A DNA stretch of 64,000 nucleotides from Celeribacter indicus (GTDB lineage Bacteria > Pseudomonadota > Alphaproteobacteria > Rhodobacterales > Rhodobacteraceae). How positions within the stretch are numbered: position 1 is the stretch's first letter; every line of letters begins with the position of its first letter. The position numbers and the translations under genes are program-made. Where the stretch lies: positions 1,488,001 to 1,552,000 of the forward strand of contig NZ_CP004393.1 in the NCBI RefSeq assembly GCF_000819565.1, in the 5' to 3' direction. Below the pieces are notes generated by a model. The model did not search any database, was not told the origin of the DNA, and saw only the letters and a program-made list of their open reading frames with translations. Shown here piece after piece: positions 11,174-18,744 of this stretch.

Positions 11174-11202
11174 GATTTAGGCGATCGGCGGGCAAAGGTC
11201 CA
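11174..11202 (-). promoter_or_regulatory. Candidate sigma-70 promoter of the tsa operon
   Basis: On the minus strand TGGACC and TAAATC are separated by 17 bp, with the -10 ending 59 bp before the tsaE GTG. It sits in the 110-bp gap after the holin-like gene. It is a partial match only (4/6 at -35, 4/6 at -10). Confidence 0.4.
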
Positions 11203-11225
11203 TGGGGAGACGCAGACGGCACGCC

Positions 11226-11567
11226 TCAGCGGCGCAGCGTCCGGCGCACGGTGGCTCCGGTCTCCATGCCTTGCAGGAAGGCCTCGGTCAGCATGTCGCC
11301 GCGGTACGGATCCGCGGGCGGTGCGGCGGGCACCGGCGGGATGGCGGGGGGCGGCGGGGTGGCGATGGCCAGCAGGACGAGCCCGACGCCGAAATAGGCG
11401 CCGCCCACGATCAGCGCCGCGATCGGCAGCGTGGTCACGAGCAGGAGCGCGCTGAACGCCGAGACCGTGAGAAAGACGAGGCCGACGAGAAGGAACGCCG
11501 CCGCCGTCGCGCTCAGGGCGGCACGGCGGGCGGCGCGTCTCAGTGTCAGGGACAGGGCCGTGATCAT
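11226..11567 (-). CDS. Phage-holin-family (Holin-X / YqjE-like) membrane protein
   Basis: 113 residues with two adjacent membrane segments (about residues 17-45 and 48-70, rich in LVGLVFLTVSAFSALLLV) and a proline-rich cytoplasmic tail (TPPPPAIPPVPAAPP). It resembles the Holin-X/YqjE family that travels with DUF883 proteins. In E. coli the yqjD-yqjE pair is stress-induced and membrane-located. No lytic function is implied. The ATG at 11567 lies seven bases after the DUF883 stop, so both probably come from the EcfG-type promoter at 11935-11959. Confidence 0.75.
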   Translation of the reverse strand: MITALSLTLRRAARRAALSATAAAFLLVGLVFLTVSAFSALLLVTTLPIAALIVGGAYFGVGLVLLAIATPPPPAIPPVPAAPPADPYRGDMLTEAFLQGMETGATVRRTLRR

Positions 11568-11574
11568 CGGCGGC

Positions 11575-11898
11575 TCAGCGGCGCGCCGCCAGCAGACCGA
11601 CGAGGAAGCCGAGCCCGGCGGCGAGGCCCATCGCGGCGGAGGGATTCTCGCGCACCCTGTTTTCCATTTCCCCATAGGCGTCGAGCGCCGATTGCTGTGC
11701 GTGGGCGACATGTTCCGCCCCGCGCGCCCGCGCCTCGGTCAATGCGGCCTGCGCACTCGCCTTCGCCGCCTTGCCCTGGGCGGAGCCATAATCGGCCATC
11801 GTCTTGGTCAGCGCGGCGATGTCGTCCTTGAGCGTGGCGATCTGGGCCTGAAGTTCTTCGGTGGTCACTTCGGTGGGGGAATTTCCAACGCGGGCCAT
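11575..11898 (-). CDS. DUF883 (YqjD/ElaB-like) membrane-anchored protein
   Basis: 107 residues. A long amphipathic helical region (EELQAQIATLKDDIAALTK onward) is followed by a short C-terminal anchor, AMGLAAGLGFLVGLLAARR. This is the DUF883 plan of E. coli YqjD and ElaB, tail-anchored proteins that can bind ribosomes in stationary phase. The start at 11898 has AAGGAT upstream. The gene is directly preceded by a full EcfG promoter match, so it is probably induced by general stress. It is co-transcribed with the holin-like gene. Confidence 0.85.
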   Translation of the reverse strand: MARVGNSPTEVTTEELQAQIATLKDDIAALTKTMADYGSAQGKAAKASAQAALTEARARGAEHVAHAQQSALDAYGEMENRVRENPSAAMGLAAGLGFLVGLLAARR

Positions 11899-11934
11899 TG
11901 AGATATCCTTTTGGTGCCATGGTTTCCCCCGGAC

Positions 11935-11959
11935 AACGCACGGCTGCGCGGAAAGTTCC
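11935..11959 (-). promoter_or_regulatory. EcfG-type general stress promoter for the DUF883 gene
   Basis: On the minus strand GGAAC and CGTT are separated by 16 bp, an exact match to the alphaproteobacterial EcfG promoter consensus (GGAAC-N16/17-CGTT). The -10 ends 37 bp upstream of the DUF883 ATG. The ecfG gene itself is about 1.5 kb away. Confidence 0.85.
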
Positions 11960-11995
11960 ACGGCTCATGCCGATGATCCTGAAAGGAGATTTGCG

Positions 11996-12021
11996 GGAAC
12001 CGACCGGGGCGCGGCGGTGTT
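11996..12021 (+). promoter_or_regulatory. Probable EcfG-type promoter for the DUF1328 gene
   Basis: GGAAC, 17 bp, then TGTT, one mismatch from the EcfG -10 (CGTT). It lies 52 bp upstream of the DUF1328 start and is divergent from the DUF883 promoter. Both would respond to the same sigma factor. Confidence 0.55.
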
Positions 12022-12072
12022 GTCCTGCCAGAACGCGCAGATTTCTGCGCCTGTCAACAAAGGAGAAACCCC

Positions 12073-12246
12073 ATGCTTGGCTGGGCTCTTACATTTCTCG
12101 TCGTCGCGCTGATCGCGGGCTTCCTCGGGTTTGGCGGTATTGCCTCGGCTTCCGCCGGCATCGCGCAGATCCTCTTCTTCATCTTCATCGTGCTCTTCAT
12201 CGTCGCGATGATCGCGCGTGCCGTCCGTGGTCGCCCGCCGGTGTGA
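12073..12246 (+). CDS. DUF1328 small membrane protein (YtjA family)
   Basis: 57 residues, [20 protein letters not shown] at the start and a second hydrophobic stretch [18 protein letters not shown], so two membrane spans. Its length and opening residues are those of DUF1328/YtjA, a common stress-induced inner-membrane protein of unknown function. AGGAG lies eight bases upstream of the ATG. It is monocistronic, with a near-consensus EcfG promoter upstream and a strong terminator downstream. Confidence 0.9.
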   Translation: MLGWALTFLVVALIAGFLGFGGIASASAGIAQILFFIFIVLFIVAMIARAVRGRPPV

Positions 12247-12300
12247 CCGCGGGATGACGCAGCCGCGCTCCGGCGGGCTGCGACGACATCCGCACGCACG

Positions 12301-12328
12301 AACCCCCGCCGGATTGGCGGGGGTTTTT
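12301..12328 (+). terminator. Intrinsic terminator of the DUF1328 gene
   Basis: An 8-bp CCCCCGCC / GGCGGGGG stem with a GGATT loop, followed by TTTTT. Confidence 0.9.
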
Positions 12329-12373
12329 CGATTGTCCGGGCTGTGGTCCGCGGCCCGTGAGGCCGTCGGCATG

Positions 12374-13186
12374 TCAGGCGGTGAGGGATTCCGTCGAGGA
12401 GAAGAACATCGCCTGCGACACGGCGGAGAGCACCTGCTCCTCCGAATAGGGCTTCGTGATGACGAAGGCGGGTTCCGGGCGCTCGCCGGTCAGCAGCCGT
12501 TCGGGGAAGGCGGTGATGAAGATGACGGGAATGTCGCCCGCCTCCGCGAGGATCTCGTTCACCGCCTCGATGCCGGAGGAATTGTCGGCGAGCTGGATGT
12601 CGGAGAGGATGAGATCGGGGCGCTCCCGGTCCGCAAGCTGCACCGCGCCCTTGTGGGTGCGGGCGACGCCGGTGATCTCATGTCCCATCTCCGCGACGAT
12701 CGCCTGGAGGTCGAGCGCGATGATCGCCTCGTCCTCGATGATGAGGACGCGGCCGGCGACGCTGTCTTCCATCTCGGTGCGCGCGGTGCCGAGCAGGCCC
12801 TCGACCTCCCCGACCCCGGTGCCGATGATTTCGGCGATGTCCTTCGTCGAGAACCCCTCGATCGTGGCGAGGAGCAGCACCTCGCGGGAATTCGGCGTCA
12901 GTTTGGACATATGCGCCTGGGCGCGGCGGGCGAGCGTGCCGTCCTCCTCCGCGACGGGCGCGCCGGCGCTGTTCCAGATCACATGGAAGGCCCGGAACAG
13001 CGCGATCTTCGCATCCGACACCTGGTCGAAGACCGACCGGTCCTCAAGCAGCGCCTCGAGCGTCGCCATGGCATAGGCGTCGCCCGAGCTCTGCGAGCCG
13101 GTGAGCGCGCGCGCGTAGCGGCGCAGGTAGGGAAGATGTTGCGCGATCTTGTCGGCCAGCCCGGCCGTCTCGTTCATTTGGGACAT
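12374..13186 (-). CDS. phyR: General stress response anti-anti-sigma regulator PhyR
   Basis: 270 residues in the inverted response-regulator layout unique to PhyR. A sigma-like domain (about 8-135, with LTPNSREVLLLATIEGFSTKDIA) is followed by a receiver domain (146-265). The phospho-acceptor is Asp196 in LSDIQL, with acidic Glu151/Asp152, the FITAFPE motif near 223-229 and Lys245. When phosphorylated the sigma-like half binds NepR and frees EcfG. The gene is divergent from nepR-ecfG and has its own EcfG promoter (13222-13247), so it is part of a positive loop. A second ATG lies three codons in. Confidence 0.97.
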   Translation of the reverse strand: MSQMNETAGLADKIAQHLPYLRRYARALTGSQSSGDAYAMATLEALLEDRSVFDQVSDAKIALFRAFHVIWNSAGAPVAEEDGTLARRAQAHMSKLTPNSREVLLLATIEGFSTKDIAEIIGTGVGEVEGLLGTARTEMEDSVAGRVLIIEDEAIIALDLQAIVAEMGHEITGVARTHKGAVQLADRERPDLILSDIQLADNSSGIEAVNEILAEAGDIPVIFITAFPERLLTGERPEPAFVITKPYSEEQVLSAVSQAMFFSSTESLTA

Positions 13187-13214
13187 TTAGTGGATCCATT
13201 ATTTCCTTTTGTCG

Positions 13215-13240
13215 GGAACCAAACGTCTTCGGGTTACGTT
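13215..13240 (+). promoter_or_regulatory. EcfG-type promoter for nepR-ecfG
   Basis: GGAAC-N17-CGTT, an exact consensus match, ending 44 bp upstream of the chosen nepR ATG. It implies autoregulation of ecfG. It is interleaved with the divergent phyR promoter. Confidence 0.88.
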
Positions 13241-13247
13241 CGGTTCC
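13222..13247 (-). promoter_or_regulatory. EcfG-type promoter for phyR
   Basis: On the minus strand GGAAC-N17-CGTT, exact consensus, with the -10 36 bp upstream of the phyR ATG. It shares 19 bp with the nepR promoter, so two polymerases could not occupy both at once. Confidence 0.88.
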
Positions 13248-13284
13248 AGAAGACTTGAAAAAAATGACGCATGCAGGACGAAAT

Positions 13285-13452
13285 ATGGCGCGTGAAATGA
13301 AGGACTCCGCCTTGGGGTCGCAAATAGAAGACAATCTTCGTCGCGTATACGAGCGGACGCTGAACGAGGATGTACCGGACCGGTTCAAGGACCTCCTGGC
13401 GCAGTTGAAGGCGCAGGAAAAGACGACGGAAAATTCCGGGAGCAGCAACTAG
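13285..13452 (+). CDS. nepR: NepR anti-sigma factor
   Basis: 55 residues from the ATG at 13285, which has AGGACG just upstream. An in-frame ATG at 13264 would add seven residues. The core QIEDNLRRVYERTLNEDVPDRFKDLL is the NepR signature, two helices that clamp EcfG until phosphorylated PhyR takes over. The stop (TAG) abuts the ecfG ATG with no gap, so translation is coupled and keeps anti-sigma and sigma in proportion. Confidence 0.95.
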   Translation: MAREMKDSALGSQIEDNLRRVYERTLNEDVPDRFKDLLAQLKAQEKTTENSGSSN

Positions 13453-14037
13453 ATGACGGGTTCTGTGAAGGGGGACGCCGCGCGTGATCCCCGAGACGAG
13501 ATCGTGGAACATCTTGGGGCGATGCGGGCCTTCGCCCTGTCGCTGACGCGCAATGTCGCGCAGGCCGACGACCTCGTGCAGGACACGATCGTCAAGGCGT
13601 GGTCGAATATCGACAAGTTCCAGGCTGGCACCAACATGCGTGCCTGGCTGTTCACCATCCTGCGCAACACCTTCTACTCCGGCCGCCGCAAGATGCGCCG
13701 CGAAGTGGCGGATGTGGACGGGGTGATGGCCGCGAGCCTGTCCGAGAAACCCCATCACGACGGGCGCCTCGCCATGCGCGATTTCGAGGTCGCCTTCGCG
13801 GAGCTTCCCGATGAGCAGCGCGAGGCATTGATCCTTGTCGGGGCGACCGGGTTTTCCTATGAAGAGGCGGCGGAGACCTGTGGCGTGGCCGTCGGGACGA
13901 TCAAGAGCCGGGTCAATCGCGGTCGCAAGCGGCTGGCCGTGCTCCTGAACCTCGATGAGAACGAAAATTTCGAGCTCACGGACAAGGCCACGATGGCCGT
14001 CGTCGCAGGACAGACGGTGCAAGGAGGCAGTTTGTGA
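13453..14037 (+). CDS. ecfG: General stress ECF sigma factor EcfG
   Basis: 194 residues with region 2 (FALSLTRNVAQADDLVQDTIVKAWSN, about 27-52) and region 4 (LPDEQREALILVGATGFSYEEAAETCGVAVGTIKSRVNRGR, about 118-158). The ECF15/EcfG class is assigned from these and from position after nepR and opposite phyR. It should recognise the GGAAC-N16/17-CGTT promoters found around it. A conserved-length C-terminal tail follows region 4. The last codons overlap the kinase GTG start (GTGA). Confidence 0.96.
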   Translation: MTGSVKGDAARDPRDEIVEHLGAMRAFALSLTRNVAQADDLVQDTIVKAWSNIDKFQAGTNMRAWLFTILRNTFYSGRRKMRREVADVDGVMAASLSEKPHHDGRLAMRDFEVAFAELPDEQREALILVGATGFSYEEAAETCGVAVGTIKSRVNRGRKRLAVLLNLDENENFELTDKATMAVVAGQTVQGGSL

Positions 14038-15779
14038 TAAGACGTCTGCGGGCCGGCGTGGACAGCCTGACGGTGCGCGTCGCCGTCATGCTCGCGGCGG
14101 CCCTGTTGCCGATCGGCGTGATCGCGATCGCCCAGTCGCGCGCCCTGATCCGGGACAGCCGGGACCAGAGCGAGGTGAACCTGCTGGCGCTCACGTCCGA
14201 GGCCGCGGCCAACGAGGAGGCGCTGATGCGCACCGCCTTCGGCGCGGCGCAGGCGCTTGCCGGGATCGCCCCGGAACTCCTCTCGCTCGGCGACGACTGC
14301 CATGAGGCCATGACCAGCTTCGTCTCGGACGGCGCTACCTTCGCCTTCGCCGGCATCGTGAGCGCGGAAGGGCTCGCGCTCTGCTCCTCCGGCGGGGAGG
14401 TGGCGGACCTGTCGGGGACGACGCTTTATCAGAAGATGCGCGAGACGCCGCACCCCCGCGCGACCCTCAGCGAAAGGGGCGCGGTCTCCGGCCGGTCCGT
14501 GCTCGTCGTCTCCTATCCGATCCTCGACGAGGAAGGCCGGTTCATGGGCTACACCGCCGTGTCGCAGCCGCATGTGCAGTTCTTCCGCAGTCTCGAGCAA
14601 TTGTCGGCCGAGCGCCCGGTCGATCTCGTGACCTTCAACGAGGCGGGGGAACCGCTGTCGATCAAGAACGGGATGGAAGGGCTCGAGGAGAACCTGCCCG
14701 AGGGCCGCACGCTCGATTCCTTCGTCGGCAAGCCCCAGCACGCCTTCACCGCCCGCACCGCGAGCGGGGAGCGCCGCGTCTTCGCCTATGTCCCGATCGT
14801 GCCCGGCCTCGTCTACGGGCTCGGAAGCTGGGACGCCCAGAACCTTGGGCTGAGCTGGAACCGGGTGACCGCCATCGTCCCGCTGCTCTTTCCCGTGCTG
14901 ATGTGGCTCGCCTGTCTCATCGTCGTCTATATCGCCATCCAGCGCCAGGTGATCCAGCCGACGCGCGACCTGCGGGCGCGGATGCTCCTGTTCATGCGCT
15001 CGCGCCGGATCGCGCCGGTGCGCGCCCAGGCGCGGCCTGCCGCCGAGTTCCGCGAGATGGACGAAACCTTCGTGCGCATGGCCAACAGCATCCTGCATGA
15101 CGAGGCCGAGCTCGAGGACGCGCTGCACGACAAGACCGTGCTGCTGCGCGAAGTGCACCACCGGGTGAAGAACAACCTGCAACTCATCGCCTCGATCCTC
15201 AACATGAAGATCCGCAAGGCCCACACGCCGGACGCCAAGGTCGCCCTGCGCGATCTCCAGACCCGCGTGATGGGGCTCGCGACCGTGCACCGCAGCCTCT
15301 ATGAAACCTCGCTTCAGGGCCGGGTGCAGGCCGACGAGCTGATGCGGTCGATCGCCATGAACGTGCTCAACGCCGGACAGGTGGAAAGCAAGGCGATCGA
15401 GGTGGAGGAAAGCTATGCACCGCTCGTGCTCTATCCCGACCAGGCCGTGCCCCTGTCGCTCATCGCCTCGGAGGCGCTGAGCAACGCGCTGAAATACGGC
15501 GGCTCCGATCCGGGCGGGACGGCCCGCGTCTCCATCCGCCTCGACGCGGAGCCGGACAGCGGCGATGCGGTGCTCACGGTCGTCAATTCCCGCGGCTCCG
15601 TGCCGATGACGGAGACGGAGGACATGGAAGGCAGCGGTCTGGGCAATCAGCTGATCCTCGCCTTCACCTCCCAGCTCGAGGGCCGGGTGGAGCAGGAGGA
15701 CGAACCCGATCACTACACGATGCGGCTGCGCTTCCCGCTTGCGGAATTCCGCGAGGATGCCGAGGAAGCCGCCGAGTGA
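14034..15779 (+). CDS. HisKA_2-type sensor histidine kinase of the stress locus
   Basis: 581 residues. There is one membrane segment near 13-35, an extracytoplasmic sensor of about 240 residues (Cache-like in outline), a second membrane segment near 281-303, then a HAMP-like linker. The HisKA_2 box LREVHHRVKNNLQLIASILNM carries the likely phospho-acceptor His376, and the HATPase part shows SEALSNALKYGG and GSGLGNQLI. Kinases of this class phosphorylate PhyR in other alphaproteobacteria. The GTG at 14034 has AAGGAGG upstream and overlaps the ecfG stop. The sensed signal cannot be read from the sequence. Confidence 0.92.
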   Translation: MIRRLRAGVDSLTVRVAVMLAAALLPIGVIAIAQSRALIRDSRDQSEVNLLALTSEAAANEEALMRTAFGAAQALAGIAPELLSLGDDCHEAMTSFVSDGATFAFAGIVSAEGLALCSSGGEVADLSGTTLYQKMRETPHPRATLSERGAVSGRSVLVVSYPILDEEGRFMGYTAVSQPHVQFFRSLEQLSAERPVDLVTFNEAGEPLSIKNGMEGLEENLPEGRTLDSFVGKPQHAFTARTASGERRVFAYVPIVPGLVYGLGSWDAQNLGLSWNRVTAIVPLLFPVLMWLACLIVVYIAIQRQVIQPTRDLRARMLLFMRSRRIAPVRAQARPAAEFREMDETFVRMANSILHDEAELEDALHDKTVLLREVHHRVKNNLQLIASILNMKIRKAHTPDAKVALRDLQTRVMGLATVHRSLYETSLQGRVQADELMRSIAMNVLNAGQVESKAIEVEESYAPLVLYPDQAVPLSLIASEALSNALKYGGSDPGGTARVSIRLDAEPDSGDAVLTVVNSRGSVPMTETEDMEGSGLGNQLILAFTSQLEGRVEQEDEPDHYTMRLRFPLAEFREDAEEAAE

Positions 15780-15789
15780 GCGGCTCCGG

Positions 15790-16230
15790 TCATGCCTCGG
15801 TATCGAGCCAGATCGTCACCGGCCCGTCATTGACGAGCGACACCTTCATGTCCGCGCCGAAGATCCCGGTCTCCGCCGGCACGCCCGCCGCGACCAGCGC
15901 GCGGGTGAACGCGCCGTAGAGCGCCTCGCCCTCTGCCGGCGGGGCGGCGGCGGAAAAGCCGGGGCGGTTGCCCTTCGTCTCGGCGGCCAGGGTGAACTGG
16001 CTCACGACCAGTGCGCTGCCGCCGATGTCGCGGACCGACAGGTTCATCTTGCCCGCCTCGTCCTGGAAGATCCGCAGTTTCGCGATCTTCGCGGCCAGCC
16101 TTTCCGCCTCCGCCTCGCCGTCGCCGCGCATCGCGCAGACCAGCACCAGAAGGCCCGGTCCGCAGGCGCCGGTGATCTTTCCGTCCACCCGCACCGCCGC
16201 TTCGCTCACGCGCTGGACCAGGGCCCTCAC
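15790..16230 (-). CDS. dtd: D-aminoacyl-tRNA deacylase
   Basis: Hydrolyses D-aminoacyl-tRNA and also glycyl-tRNA(Ala), protecting translation. The 146 residues carry [23 protein letters not shown] (about 75-97), holding the active-site SQFTL motif, and the C-terminal [11 protein letters not shown], a variant of the usual NxGPVT cis-proline motif. The start is a GTG at 16230 that overlaps the stop of the upstream sugar kinase as GTGA. The two share a transcript. Confidence 0.95.
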   Translation of the reverse strand: MRALVQRVSEAAVRVDGKITGACGPGLLVLVCAMRGDGEAEAERLAAKIAKLRIFQDEAGKMNLSVRDIGGSALVVSQFTLAAETKGNRPGFSAAAPPAEGEALYGAFTRALVAAGVPAETGIFGADMKVSLVNDGPVTIWLDTEA

Positions 16231-17147
16231 AGCTCGTCCTCCCAGGGCGGGTTGGCGCCCGCGCGGCTCACCGTCACCGCCGCGGCACGCGCCCCGAGGC
16301 GCAGCGCCCCGGCGACGCTGTCCGTATCGAGGGCCGCGACCGCGGCCTTGCCGAGCCTGCCCGCGCGCCAGAGGCCGGCCAGAAGTCCGGCGTTGAACGT
16401 GTCGCCCGCGCCGACCGTGTCGACCACCGTCACCCGCTCCGACGGCACATGCACCACCCCCTGCGCGCCGTAACCGGTCACGCCGTCCTTGCCCATCGTC
16501 AGGCATACGAGCTTCGGTCCCATGGCGAGGATCTGCTTTGCCTGCGCCTCCGCGTCCCCCGGTCCGAGCAGCCAGCGGAGATCCTCGTCGGAGACCTTCA
16601 CGATATCGGCATGGCGCAGCATATGTTCGATTCGTGCACGATACCGCGCCTCATCTGCGATGAAATCGGGCCGGATGTTCGGATCCAGCATGGTGACCCG
16701 CGTCGCAGAGGCGGCCACGAACAGCGATTCATAGGCCGCGCCACAGGGCTCCACCGGCAGGGAGATGCCGCCGCAGAACACGGCCTGCACGCGTTCCGGC
16801 AGGGCGGGCAGGTCGGCGGAGGTCAGCATGCGCCCGGCCGTGTTCTCGTCGTAGAAGGCATAGGTGGCATTGCCCTTTACGAGCTTCACGAACGCCACCG
16901 TGGAGGGGCGGTGCGCGGTGATCGCGAGGCTTGCGTCGACATGGCTTTCGGCCAGTCTTTCCTTCAGCAGATCGCCGAAGAAATCGTCGGAAAAGCCGGA
17001 CAGGAACATGGTCGGCGCGCCGAGCCGTCCGAGCGCGATGGCGGTGTTGCAGACCGCGCCGCCGGGATAGGGCGCATAGGCATCCTCGCCCTCCGTGCTC
17101 TTGCGCGGCAGCATGTCGATCAGGGCCTCGCCCGCACACAGGATCAT
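16227..17147 (-). CDS. PfkB-family carbohydrate kinase, probably fructokinase
   Basis: 306 residues of the ribokinase fold: [14 protein letters not shown] at the start, [16 protein letters not shown] for sugar binding, and the PfkB signature [17 protein letters not shown] with the catalytic Asp near residue 255. It resembles bacterial fructokinases (EC 2.7.1.4) most closely, but substrate cannot be fixed by sequence reading. GAGGAGG precedes the ATG at 17147. A LacI-type palindrome 36 bp upstream suggests sugar-dependent control. No sugar transporter is adjacent. Confidence 0.88.
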   Translation of the reverse strand: MILCAGEALIDMLPRKSTEGEDAYAPYPGGAVCNTAIALGRLGAPTMFLSGFSDDFFGDLLKERLAESHVDASLAITAHRPSTVAFVKLVKGNATYAFYDENTAGRMLTSADLPALPERVQAVFCGGISLPVEPCGAAYESLFVAASATRVTMLDPNIRPDFIADEARYRARIEHMLRHADIVKVSDEDLRWLLGPGDAEAQAKQILAMGPKLVCLTMGKDGVTGYGAQGVVHVPSERVTVVDTVGAGDTFNAGLLAGLWRAGRLGKAAVAALDTDSVAGALRLGARAAAVTVSRAGANPPWEDEL

Positions 17148-17182
17148 CGCATCCTCCTCTCCGTTTGTCCCTCCTTCTAGGG

Positions 17183-17198
17183 CCGTTAGCGTTAACGG
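17183..17198. promoter_or_regulatory. LacI-family operator-like palindrome before the sugar kinase
   Basis: CCGTTAGCGTTAACGG: CCGTTA and TAACGG arms around GCGT, close to known LacI/GalR-family sites (GTTAnCGnTAAC type). It is 36 bp upstream of the kinase ATG, where a repressor would block transcription. No LacI gene is in the window. Confidence 0.6.
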
Positions 17199-17224
17199 AG
17201 CAAGAGAAAAGGCGCGCAGGAGCG

Positions 17225-18361
17225 CTACTGGCTCATCGCGTAGACATATCCGATCACGCCCGCCACGATCAGCCCGGCGAGCACCGCGAACGCGATCTTC
17301 CACGCGGACCAGGGCCGTTCGCCCTCCACCCGGCCGGTGCGGCCGTTCACGACGAAGCGGTAGCTCTTGCCGCGGTATTTGTACGCGGCCATCCAGACGG
17401 GCAGGAGGATATGCTTGAAGGTCACGCCCGTGACCCCGGTGTGCAGGTCGTGCACCCTTTGCCGGTCGCCGCCGATGTCGAATTTCACGTCCCGGAGGAT
17501 CACCCGGTCCATATAGGCGCGCGCCTCCTCATAGCCCTCCTCGAGGCCCACGGAATAGGCGGTGGCGCGGAAACCCGCGAGATAGTCGGGGATGTAGGGT
17601 TCGAGGTCCGAAAGATCCCAGGGGGCGAGCCCGTCGGTGAACTTGCGCGGCAGGGCGTTGGAGGCGAGCACCAGCACGTCGTCGAAGAACCGCGCGACGC
17701 GCCCGGAGGCGGCGCGCCAGCGGGTGTGGCGCTGTCGCACCGTCTGGCGCTTGCCGTTCCGGGTGACGGTGCGGGTGGTGTAGTAGTCATCCCCGCGCTC
17801 GCCGCGATAGGCCGTGTCCGTCTGCGCGTCGAAGGTCCAGTAGGGCAGGTAGAGCCCGGACAGGCGCCGCCCCTTGCGCGCGTAATCCTTCAGCCCGTTC
17901 GGCGCGAACCAGAGCCGGCCGAGCCAGGCGGTCATCGCCTCATGCGCCTCGGCCTCCGTCAGGGCGAACGGCAGAAGACCGCGCGGCTTGATCTGTCGAT
18001 GTGCGCCGGTGCTGGTCACGACGGGGGTGGCGCAGAACGGGCATTCGGTCGCGTGCAGATCCGCGTCGAATTCGACCTCCGCCCCGCAATTGGGGCATTT
18101 GGACACGCGCGTTTCCTCGATGTCCTGCGCCGGAAGCTGCGCGGCGAGGGCGGCGCGGAAGTCGAGCTCGCGCGGGGCATCGGTGCCCTCCGTGTCGAGC
18201 GTCTGGCGCGCGCCGCAATGGTCGCAGATCAGAAGTCCTGCCGCGGGGTCGAAGCGCATGTCCGCGCCGCAATTCGTGCAGGGAAAGCGGTGATCGCCGC
18301 CGGTCGGGGCCGGATCGGGCGCGGGCGGCGCGGGGGGAACGGGCGGAATGCGCGTGCTCAT
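17225..18361 (-). CDS. Double zinc-ribbon protein with C-terminal membrane anchor (YdjG-like)
   Basis: 378 residues. Two zinc ribbons are clear: Cys28/31/46/49 and Cys89/92/107/110, each CxxC-x14-CxxC. A long middle region (about 120-340) contains YLPYWTFDAQTDTAYRGERG, and one membrane helix lies near 352-374 just before the C-terminus. The plan matches Bacillus YdjG-like proteins, which work with an SPFH protein (YdjI), and the SPFH gene is two genes upstream here. Automatic pipelines often call such proteins TFIIB-type zinc ribbon or helicase-related; no helicase motif is present. The ATG overlaps the previous stop as ATGA. It is the last gene of the operon. Confidence 0.8.
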   Translation of the reverse strand: MSTRIPPVPPAPPAPDPAPTGGDHRFPCTNCGADMRFDPAAGLLICDHCGARQTLDTEGTDAPRELDFRAALAAQLPAQDIEETRVSKCPNCGAEVEFDADLHATECPFCATPVVTSTGAHRQIKPRGLLPFALTEAEAHEAMTAWLGRLWFAPNGLKDYARKGRRLSGLYLPYWTFDAQTDTAYRGERGDDYYTTRTVTRNGKRQTVRQRHTRWRAASGRVARFFDDVLVLASNALPRKFTDGLAPWDLSDLEPYIPDYLAGFRATAYSVGLEEGYEEARAYMDRVILRDVKFDIGGDRQRVHDLHTGVTGVTFKHILLPVWMAAYKYRGKSYRFVVNGRTGRVEGERPWSAWKIAFAVLAGLIVAGVIGYVYAMSQ

Positions 18362-18741
18362 GCCCGCTCCCGGCGTTCGAAGCTCACCACCTGCGCAAGC
18401 TCGCGGCAGCTTGCCGAGGTGAAGCGCAGGACGTGGCAGAAGAGCGAGGTGCCTTCGCCGTCGCGGGTGAACCGGCCGGAGACGGAGCCGGCCCTGCCAT
18501 GGGTCGAGACCTCGCTGACCGAAAGGCTCACCGGCGGTGTCACCTGTGCTACCGCGTCGGAAATCGCACCGCGGCCGATGAGGCAGGGCGCGCCGGTGCG
18601 GTCCCAGCTTGCCCCCTCGGCCAGCAGGTCCGGTTCGAGCCGGGCGACGCCCATGAAGGCGAGGGCGATCTCCACCGCCCTGGCGTTCCTGGGGGCGTTT
18701 TCGCAGCCGGCGGGGAGGGTGACGCGCGTCTTCCCGGCCAT
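18358..18741 (-). CDS. Uncharacterised 127-residue protein, possibly NTF2-like
   Basis: No confident family. The order of a helix-rich N-terminus (NARAVEIALAFMGVARLEPDLL) and a C-terminal beta region (GRAGSVSGRFTRDGEGTSLFCHVLRFTSASCRELAQVVSFE) resembles a nuclear-transport-factor-2/SnoaL sheet, but no catalytic residue can be named. The start at 18741 is three bases from the SPFH stop, and the TGA overlaps the zinc-ribbon gene ATG. That fixes it inside the TelA/SPFH operon and implies a role in the same complex or response. Confidence 0.75.
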   Translation of the reverse strand: MAGKTRVTLPAGCENAPRNARAVEIALAFMGVARLEPDLLAEGASWDRTGAPCLIGRGAISDAVAQVTPPVSLSVSEVSTHGRAGSVSGRFTRDGEGTSLFCHVLRFTSASCRELAQVVSFERRERA

Positions 18742-18744
18742 GGC

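Noticed and set aside
11226..11567. Holin-like gene as evidence of a prophage
   Set aside because: It is paired with DUF883 under a stress promoter and has no phage genes nearby; Holin-X/YqjE relatives are chromosomal membrane proteins.
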